Shown: in pieces, positions 1-9,400 of the stretch
How positions within the stretch are numbered: the first letter of the stretch is position 1
How the letters are laid out: every line of letters starts with the position of its first letter
Assembly: GCA_030618475.1 (NCBI GenBank)
Contig: JAUXDG010000077.1
Location: 1 to 10,812 of the forward strand
Reading direction: 5' to 3'
Length of the DNA: 10,812 nt
Source: Gammaproteobacteria bacterium
GTDB taxonomy: Bacteria; Pseudomonadota; Gammaproteobacteria; DSM-19610
Notes under the pieces: model-generated
Told to the model about the DNA's origin: nothing
Database searches by the model: none
Seen by the model: only the letters and a program-made list of their open reading frames with translations
Program-made: the position numbers and the translations under genes

Positions 1-7
1 CCGAAGG

Positions 8-127
8 GCGTCTCTGTGGTGTCCCGCAGCGGCGTTGCATCGCTCGACAAGGGAAATAGCCATTGCCTTCGCGCTGCGTCTCGCCTCAAGCGCCTACTTT
101 TGGTGCTGCGAAACACCACAGGGACGC
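8..127. repeat. Small palindromic (MITE-like) element A
   Basis: An imperfect terminal inverted repeat of 23 nt bounds this stretch: the left arm is at 8-30 and the right arm at 105-127, with 20 of 23 positions matching (differences at arm position 6 and at a CC/TT pair). Between the arms is about 74 nt, including a core at 74-107 that recurs at 3150-3181 inside a second palindromic element. No ORF is supported inside. It lies 35 nt past the stop of the leftward methyltransferase gene, so its transcript could fold into a long hairpin serving as a 3' end or terminator for that gene. No clear target-site duplication is visible, and the left flank is only 7 nt, so the outer boundary is not fully secured. 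It is either a non-autonomous mobile element or a dispersed intergenic repeat. Confidence 0.6.
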
Positions 128-162
128 TGAACCCGTAGTTATCAGATGGATAGAGCACTAGC

Positions 163-825
163 CTAGAATTTAAATTCCTCGGGTTCAGGTGCGTTTACCA
201 GTGCAGGTATCGACGTTTCGAACAGGCTTTCCTGGTTCCATTCCGGGTCGCCCACGCGGGTAATCAACATCGCCTGCATAACGGGTGGTTTACCTGCGAT
301 TACAAACAAGCGTCCACCGCGATTCAGCAGCCTACGGTATCCATGGTGAAGTACTGGCAGGGAACCGGTCACTGCGATGACATCAAAGCCGGTGTCTGAC
401 TTCCAGCCGGCTGCTGCGTCGCCCTGTTCGAAGGTGGCATTCTTTATACCGTGTTGTTCCAGCCTGGTCCGGGCCTGTTCGATAAAATCGTCGTACAGAT
501 CCACCGAATGCACATTGCCGCCCAGCTTCGCCAGACAGGCAGTCAGGTAGCCACTGCCGGTACCGATTTCCAGAATGCTGTCGGTGGAGCGGATGGTGAG
601 GCTCTGCAGTAACTTGCCTTCCAGTTTCGGCGGCATCATGGCCTGATCGTGGGCCAGAGGCACGCTGATATCCGAGAACGCCAGCGCCCGGTATTGTTCG
701 GGCACAAAGTCCTCGCGTGGCGTGCCGGAAAGGGTGTCGAGAATCTGGTCGTCCAGCACATCCCAGGGGCGGATCTGCTGTTCGATCATGTTGAAGCGGG
801 CTTGCTCAATATTCATTGCGTTCAT
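163..825 (-). CDS. Protein-L-isoaspartate O-methyltransferase-like SAM-dependent methyltransferase
   Basis: This 220-residue cytoplasmic protein belongs to the PCMT family, whose true members methylate L-isoaspartyl residues for protein repair. The N-terminus (NIEQARFNMIEQQIRPW) and the sequence PREDFVP are typical of the family. SAM-binding motif I is EIGTGSGYL near residue 87, followed by the acidic residue of HSVDLYDD. The segment that is normally GHGQTISQP in repair enzymes reads AHDQAMMPP here, so substrate specificity is doubtful. The frame stays open upstream to 912, but the ATG at 823-825 is chosen: GGAA at 834-837 (minus strand) lies 8 nt before it and family similarity begins there. 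A second ATG at 814-816 is possible. The gene is divergent from thiC. Similar Pcm-like genes are often found near tolC-type genes in gammaproteobacteria (recalled knowledge), but such neighbours would be outside the window. Confidence 0.85.
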   Translation of the reverse strand: MNAMNIEQARFNMIEQQIRPWDVLDDQILDTLSGTPREDFVPEQYRALAFSDISVPLAHDQAMMPPKLEGKLLQSLTIRSTDSILEIGTGSGYLTACLAKLGGNVHSVDLYDDFIEQARTRLEQHGIKNATFEQGDAAAGWKSDTGFDVIAVTGSLPVLHHGYRRLLNRGGRLFVIAGKPPVMQAMLITRVGDPEWNQESLFETSIPALVNAPEPEEFKF

Positions 826-1070
826 TGTGGCATTTCCAGTATCGACTGCGCGAAAGGTTACGGGCTTTGGGTGGGACAGGCAAGCGGCAAACAGGTTGGC
901 TACAGAATACACGGAGATTTTGAGGTGACAGAGCCCTTTTTAGCGTGGGGGCTTATCGAAGCCTCGAAGTTGAAAGTGTTCTGCCAAGCAAGAATTTCCG
1001 TGCCTTAGGTGGCGAATCTCACCGCTTCAGGTACTTGCATTGGCCCAGTCCTTCAGCTAACGTCTTGATC

Positions 1071-1154
1071 CTGGCTAGGGGTGCTCCGCGGCAGCTGGAG
1101 CTGAGAAAGACCCTTTGAACCTGATCAGGTTAGTACCTGCGCAGGGAAGCTGAA
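1071..1154 (+). ncRNA. TPP riboswitch (THI element) of thiC
   Basis: This is a thiamine pyrophosphate-sensing aptamer in the thiC leader. The hallmark blocks are all present: GGGGTGC at 1078-1084, CTGAGA at 1101-1106, and ACCCTTTGAACCTGATC followed by GGTTAGTACCTGCGCAGGGA up to 1147. P1 can form between GGCT (1073-1076) and AGCT (1148-1151), and the variable P3 stem between CTCC (1084-1087) and GGAG (1097-1100). It ends about 60 nt before the thiC start. No U-rich terminator follows, so translational control is more likely than transcription termination; TPP binding is expected to repress thiC. The promoter upstream is not convincing: a weak TTGCAT (1035-1040) and TAACGT (1058-1063) pair with 17-nt spacing would place a start near the aptamer. 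Confidence 0.96.
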
Positions 1155-1175
1155 GTCTGCGTCAGCCTTTCCCTG
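1142..1175 (+). promoter_or_regulatory. Anti-aptamer hairpin / riboswitch expression platform
   Basis: CAGGGAA (1142-1148), the conserved 3' edge of the TPP aptamer, is perfectly complementary to TTCCCTG (1169-1175). Stacked inside it, GCTGA (1149-1153) pairs with TCAGC (1162-1166), giving a 12-bp stem with a 2-nt bulge and an 8-nt loop. This stem and the folded aptamer cannot coexist. When the aptamer is folded, TCCCT (1170-1174) is freed and can pair with AGGGA (1201-1205), the thiC Shine-Dalgarno. The pairings are read from the sequence; the regulatory logic (ligand bound, ribosome site hidden) is inferred from how TPP riboswitches usually work. Confidence 0.75.
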
Positions 1176-1197
1176 TATGTGATCCAACCACTTTATA

Positions 1198-1205
1198 GAG
1201 AGGGA
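1198..1205 (+). promoter_or_regulatory. thiC ribosome binding site
   Basis: GAGAGGGA lies 7 nt upstream of the thiC ATG and fixes its start. Its AGGGA part is complementary to TCCCT at 1170-1174, which makes it the probable target of riboswitch control. Confidence 0.75.
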
Positions 1206-1212
1206 CGCATCT

Positions 1213-3090
<1,878 letters not shown>

Positions 3091-3105
3091 ATCCAGCCGC
3101 ATTAT

Positions 3106-3259
3106 CAGGAGCCTGTCCGAGAATAGACTGATCTACCCGGCAACTGCTCCTGCGTCGCCTAAAGCGCCTACTTTTGGTGCTCTACCTCCTGCATCCCTGC
3201 AGTCGTGCGGCCAACCAGTCTTGCCCTCGCTACGATCGCTATTCTCGGACAGGCTCCTG
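3106..3259. repeat. Small palindromic (MITE-like) element B with perfect 21-bp inverted repeats
   Basis: The left arm, 3106-3126 (beginning CAGGAGCCTGTCC), is the exact reverse complement of the right arm, 3239-3259 (ending GGACAGGCTCCTG). They enclose 112 nt with no credible gene. The internal core 3150-3181 matches 74-107 of element A, including 20 identical bases in a row at 3162-3181. The pairing stops at both arm ends, so the boundaries are sharp. No exact flanking duplication is visible. It starts 15 nt after the thiC stop, and as RNA it would form a long stem that may end or stabilise the thiC message and insulate the downstream gene. It may be a non-autonomous transposon relic or a dispersed structural repeat. 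Confidence 0.8.
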
Positions 3260-3443
3260 GGCCGAACATTGGATTGCCGTGTATTTACGGCAGGCCCGGC
3301 TTGACGCCGCAACTTTAACATTGCAGTATCTCGACCGCGCAGTACAACAAGGATGATTGCGCACCTGCCAGGCGTTTTTTGCACTCCGCCATAGTGCGGC
3401 CGGAGCATGGGGCGGAGCAGGTAGAAACTACAAGGAGGTAGTT
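3260..3443 (+). other. Leader region of the YD/RHS gene
   Basis: This is the non-coding stretch between element B and the chosen start of the large gene. It holds a small hairpin (TGCCGT at 3275-3280 with ACGGCA at 3287-3292, 6-nt loop) and a possible sigma-70 promoter with a good -35 (TTGACG, 3301-3306) but a poor -10 (CAGTAT, 3324-3329; 17-nt spacing). A reading frame continuous with the large gene reaches back to a TTG at 3357, but that start has no good ribosome site and would put 29 unlikely residues before the signal peptide. Confidence 0.4.
3432..3439 (+). promoter_or_regulatory. Ribosome binding site of the YD/RHS gene
   Basis: AAGGAGGT, a near-perfect Shine-Dalgarno, ends 4 nt before the ATG at 3444. 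It decides the start in favour of 3444 rather than the upstream TTG at 3357, and the resulting N-terminus is a good Sec signal peptide. Confidence 0.9.
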
Positions 3444-6400
3444 ATGGTAGACGTGCTTGCGTGTGCGACGATGTTGCGTCGTACGTCATCTGGGGTTTTC
3501 TTTCTTGCCCATGTGCTCTTCTTGCTGGGCGTTCCTGCATCACAGGCGGCTGGGGATTCGACTGCCTTGTGGATCGCCGATTCACAGGGTCTGCTCAAGG
3601 TGTCGGCCCTTGATGGCAAGTTACTGTTTGATATCCCGGTAACAGGTGGCGTGAGGGCGCTTGCCGCGGATACAGTCAACGGCCGTCTGTGGGTCTACAG
3701 CAGCCAGCGATTACAGGCCTATACGGCCGATGGCGAACAACTTTTCGATATGGCGCTGGACGATTTTTCTTTCCCCCGGCCCAGGCTGTTGATCGACGAG
3801 GGCGCCGGCACCCTGTGGCTGGCAGGCGGGCGGCATCTGTTGCGTCTGGATACGCAGGGGCGGCTGCTGCAGACCCGCCATTTCAGCCGCCCCGTGCTGG
3901 CAGCGGCGTTAGACCGCAAACGTTCGCAGTTGTGGCTTGCGGACGGCAAGCGTATCCGGGTGCTTGATGAAGAGGGTACCGACCTGTTCGGTATTGAGCT
4001 GCAGCGGGGGCATCGCGTCCGCCAACTCGAGTACGCCCCTTCTCTGGATCAGGTGTGGGCCGCGTCAAATGGCTGGCTGCGTCGTTACGATGCCGACGGT
4101 ACGCAGGTATTTGAGTCTACCGAGCATGCCCTGAGGGGGGCGCGACTGTTGTCAGCCGATGGTCAGGGTGGTGTGTGGCTGGCCGCTAAAAAAGGCGTCG
4201 CGCACGTGGACGCGTCCGGCCTGCTGGCTTTTAGTTTTGCGGCGTTTTCAGGAGAACCCGGTGGCCGCCTGGTCGACCTGGTGGCCGACCATTCGGACGC
4301 TTCGGTGTGGCTTTCCAACCGGCGAACCCTGAAACAGTTTGCCGCAGACAGTCAGCTGCTTCAGCAGTTCAGGCCCGGATCGCGTGATGATTCGGTGCGA
4401 CGGGTGCGGAAGCTGGGATTATTCGCCGATAGCGAAGCGCCGACACTGGCGTTTACTGCGCCGCAACAGGGTGCGTTGCTGAACGATGCACAGGCAGCGA
4501 TTGAACTGAGCTACAGCGATAACGGTTCCGGCGTCGATCCGGCATCACTCAGCTTTACGCTGGATGGTGAACCACTGCAATTTTCCTGTGAGACGGATAG
4601 CGCTTCGGCACAGTGTGTACCGCTGCTCGCCTTGCCGGAAGGTGTTTTGACATTGGTAGCATCGCTTGCCGATTTTGCCGGCAATGCGGCCAGCGCCCGG
4701 CTCGAATTCAGCGTCGATAGCCGGCCACCGCCCGGCGCAGTCAACAGCCGGGTACGGGCCACCGACCCCGTCGACGGCGTGCTTACCCTGACAGGCGAGG
4801 CCGGTAGCGTACAGGCCGGTTACAGCATCGTTCTCAGTAACAGCATGAGCGGCGAAAGCGTGATCGCACTGGCAGCAACCGATGGCAGTTTCACACTCCG
4901 CATGGTAGCTGAAAAAGGCGATGTGCTCAGTCTCGTCGTCAGAGATGCGGCAGGTAACAGCAGTGATCCTGTCACCCGGATCGCCGGCATCAACCGGCCG
5001 CCGCTGCTGGCGCCCATCGGCGACCAGATTGTCACTGTGGCAGAAACTCTGAGCCTGCAACTAACGGCCAGCGATGCGGATGGTGATGCCGTTGTTTTCG
5101 GTGCTACGACATTACCCTTGCCCGACAACGCCAGCCTGAATGCTCGCAGCGGACAGTTCAGCTTTCGCCCCGTTGGGACGCAGACAGGAACGTTCAGTCT
5201 CACGTTTTATGCCCGCGACGGGGTGGATACCAGTAGCGAAACCATACAGATAACTGTGCCGGAACCAGATCCGGCAGCGCCCACGGTATTCAGTGGGCGT
5301 CTGCTGGACGCCACGGCTGCGGCAGCTGGTGAGGTCAGGCCGATTGTCGGCGCGAGTGTTTCTTTTCTTCATCAGTCGTCGTCTGCAATTTCAGACAGCG
5401 ACGGCTACTTCAGGCTGGAAAACCTTACCGCCGGCGAGGCGGTGCTGGATATCGACAACTCGACCGCTGATGCATCGGAAGACGGCTCGGGTTACGCTGG
5501 TTTCCGTGAGCTGATGCGCATCGAAGCGAATGTCGACAACAACGTCGAACGCCCTTTCTACCTGCCCCGCCTGGCTGCGGAAAGCCTGACTACCGTTGAC
5601 CCTTCCCGGACCACGGTGGTGTCGAATCCGGACCTCGGTGTGTCGTTCACGGTCGCAGCGGGTAGCGCAAAAAATGCCGACGGTACTGATTTTACCGGTC
5701 AGCTGTCGATTTCGCTGGTTCCTTCCGGGTTCAGCCCGGCAGCGACGCCGGCGCTCATGAAGCCGGGGCTGCTGGTTACCATCCAGCCGGTGGGCGTAAC
5801 TTTCACCACACCGGCACCCATCACCTTTCCCAATGTCGATCAGCTGTCGCCCGGCGCTGAAGTGAATATCTGGTCGCTGGATCCGGACCGTGGGGAGTTC
5901 CTGGTTGTCGGTACCGGCCAGGTGACCCGGGACGGCCAAGCGATTGAGACCATCCGGGGCGGGGTAATCGCCGCGGACTGGTATATGCCCGTGCCGACAG
6001 CGCCGTTCCTCGACGATGATTCAGCGGCACCGGATCAGGACCCGGACAAGGAAGATGAGTGTGAATCAGGTTCCCGGGTGGCCTCAAAAAGCGGTTGCCT
6101 GGAAACACAGGTAGCGCTACCTGGTTATTTCTCCCTCGGCAAAGCACGCCGGCTGACCTTTGTGTATCGAAGCAACCGCGCCTACCCACGCCCCCTGATC
6201 GGTTACCGGGTACGCTTGCGGGAATTTCCAGGCATCCAGCTGGCAGCACCGCCCAGTGTTTCTTATTCGGCCGCTGTAGGTGGCGTTGATCTGGGACAAA
6301 CGGCTTTTGTGGATACCCGGGCACTGACTACCTCAATCGGGCCTCGCCTGGCTGTCGATTTTGACGCAGGGGCACTCACCACCGGAATTTACACCACAGC

Positions 6401-9400
6401 TTTCCAGGTAACGAGCAATTTCACCGGGTCGGCCATGTCGGCGCTTGATGACAACCGCCTGACGGTGATCAATAGTGCAGACAGTCCATTTGGTGCAGGT
6501 TGGGGCCTGGCAGGCCTGAGCCGGCTGTATCCGGCCGCGGACGGCGGTGTGCTTCTGGTGGGCGGCAATGGCATGAGTGTCCGCTATGCTTCGCCGGCTG
6601 CCGGCAATGAGGCACTTCTATCCCCGGCAGGCGATTTCTCCACGCTGGTGCAACAGGCTGACGGCGGCTATCTGCGTACACTCAAGGATGGAACGTGGAC
6701 CGTTTTCAATGCGGCTGGACTTCAGACCTCTACGCTGGATCGTAACGGCAACCGTAGCCGCTACAGCTACGACGGCGAGGATCGTTTGACTGGAATCAGG
6801 GGTCCGACGGGTCTGGTCACCGAGCTGGACTATGACAACGGGCGCTTGAGTCGTGTCACTGACCCTGCCGGACGGGTAAGCCGCTTCGTCCACGACGAGG
6901 GTGACCTGGTCGAGGTCACTTTACCCGATGGCAGTAGACGAGCTTTTGGCTACGACAAGCGTCACCTGATGACCGCCGAGACCGATGCCCGTGGCGCTAC
7001 CACGCGCCGTTTTTACGACACAAGCGGGCGTCTGCTCAGGGCCGATTTACCCGGCGGTGTCGTGCGCAGGGTCACGAATGCGGATTCTGTCGGCAGGGTC
7101 GATGTATCAGCAGGGTTTGGAACAGCAGGCAATCCTGCGCCCCCTGCACTGCCGGATGTGGTGGTCAGTACCTTCACCGATGGCGAGGGACGTACCCGCA
7201 GTGTCAAAACTGACGCGTTTGGCGCGGCAACGGAAATCACCGACGCCAATGGTCTGGTGACACACATTAAACGTGACGGCAACGGAAATCCCGTCTTTAT
7301 TGACCGTCCTGATAACGCCAATACATTGATTGCTTATGACGATAAGGGGAATCCATCGCTGATAGAGGATCTGGTATTTGCTGATGCTGTAACAAAGCTG
7401 ACCTACGACCCGGCAAGCAGCCTGATCACCAGCATGACCGACAGTTTGAATAACACTACGCGGATAGAACGCGATGCCAACGGCAACCCGCTAACGGTGA
7501 CATCCCCCCAAAAACGCTTAACCCGAATGACCTACGATGAGCGAGGCTTGTTGACCGCTCTGATCGATGGTTTCGGTACCAGCCGAAGCCTCGAGTACGA
7601 CAGCCAGGGTGAGCTGACGCGAATTACCCAAGGTGAAGGCGATGAGCAGCGCATTACCCGGATGGCCTACACCTCCGAAGGTTACCTGGATACGCTGATC
7701 GATGCGCAAGGGCGGGTACAGTCGTTTACTTATGATCCGATGGGGCGTGTGAGCCAGCAGATCCAGCCGGATGGTCGGCGCATCGAACTGGCTTACGACG
7801 CCAACGGCAACCTGGTATCCCTGTCGCCACCCGGCCGTCCCGCACATGGATTCGACTATACGGACCTCGACCTGGAGGCGGCTTACACGCCTCCGGATAT
7901 CGGGCTCGCCGGCAGCGAGACCGGTTTCGACTACAACCTGGCCCAGCAACTGCATCAGATTACCCGCCCTGATGGTCAGACGCTGCTTTTCAGCTATGAC
8001 GAAGGTGGTCGCCTGTCAGGTTTGACGCTGCCGCGTGGCCATCTGAGTTACAGCTATGACGGAATAACGGGTAACGTTGATTTCATTACAGCCCCGGATG
8101 GCGGACGACTGGCGTTCGCTTATATCAGAGACCTGATGACATCGGTAAGCTGGTCGGGTGAGGTGGCTGGGACGGTAAGCCAACGCTATGACGTTAAACG
8201 CCGGGTTGTCTCCCGTCAGGTAAGCGGGCATGAGGCGCTTGCCTATGGCTATGACGGCGACAATCTGCTGTTGCAGGCGGGCGCCCTGAGCCTGGAGCGT
8301 GGTGCACAACACGGCCGCGTGGAATCAGACGAGCTGGATCAGATTGTCCGCCGTTATACCTACAACGCTTTTGGTGAGCTGTCGGAAACCCACTCGGAAC
8401 GTCTGCCCGAACTTAACCTGGTGCGGCAGGCAGGCGATATCACGGCGGATCGGATACAGATTGGCGGGCGGATCAGCGCTGCGGGGGCAGTGAAAATCAA
8501 CGGAACCGCCATGACGCTGGCTGTGGACGGGACGGTGGATGGCGCAGTGGCCTTGCCGCTGATCGGCAGCAACGATCTCGATATAGAAGTGTTCAACCGC
8601 TCGGGTACGCGGGTGGCAGGGCTGTCGGTGTCGGTTGAGCGAGAGGAAGCGGTCACCGGCATCGAGGTACTCAAAGTGCTGGAAGTCAATGCCGCCGGTG
8701 ATGTGTATCTGCTAGGCAGTCTGGGTGAAGGCGGGCCGAATGAACTATGGCGCATCGCGGCAGGCGCTATTGCTGTGGATCAGCCGGACTGGTTGCAGGG
8801 TGGATCGGATATCGCGCTGGACTCGGCCGGGCGCGTTTATATCTTGAAGGCTACGGGGATATGGCGGCACGATGACAGCGGTGATGTGCTGATCAACGAT
8901 CTGTCCACCCTTTCCTCTGTGGACGATCTGGAGGTTGGGCCGGACGACCGGCTGTACCTGGCCAGTGATGGCGATGTTTATCGTCTACAGCCTGACGGGT
9001 CGATGTCTTTATATTCCACGGTGGTGGCGGGGCACGGCGACCTGATACTGGATGCTTCCAGCTGGGGGCTGGTGGTCGCCGACCGATCCAGCCGCTCATT
9101 TTTTCAGCTGGATCTGGCCAGCGGCGGTACTAGGCCATTGTTTCAGGTGGTGGATAGGCTGGTTGATTTTGCCGTGGATGGGGATGGCCGGGTGTGTGTT
9201 GTGCAGCGGGTACTGCTGGTCAGTCTGACCGAGACGATCACACTGGGCAGCGACGGTCTGGTCTGCCGCCTGGCGGATGGTACCGAGACCAGCGTCGTGG
9301 TACCCAACGACGTGCTTGCATTGAACTCATTGACGTTTGATGGTGCAAACCGCCTGTATTACGGGGTCGCCAGTAACGTCAAGCGTGTGGAGGGGGATGC

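Noticed and set aside
826..912. Upstream start of the methyltransferase at 912
   Set aside because: The added 29 residues do not look like the family N-terminus, and GGAA with 8-nt spacing supports the ATG at 825.
1035..1063. thiC promoter TTGCAT / TAACGT
   Set aside because: Both boxes are weak; only the spacing and position relative to the aptamer fit.
3301..3329. Promoter TTGACG / CAGTAT before the YD/RHS gene
   Set aside because: The -35 is good but the -10 matches only half the consensus; kept only as a remark in the leader entry.
3366..3380. Possible rho-independent terminator ending in six T at 3375-3380
   Set aside because: No stable GC-rich hairpin precedes the T run; only 3-bp stems or loops too small can form.
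3133..3408. Minus-strand 91-residue reading frame across element B
   Set aside because: It runs through the palindromic repeat, has no ribosome site and no protein-like pattern; such frames are common by-products of intergenic repeats.
3357..3443. TTG start at 3357 giving 29 extra residues on the YD/RHS protein
   Set aside because: The AAGGAGGT site just before ATG 3444 and the signal peptide that follows fit 3444; the extra residues would precede and spoil the signal peptide.
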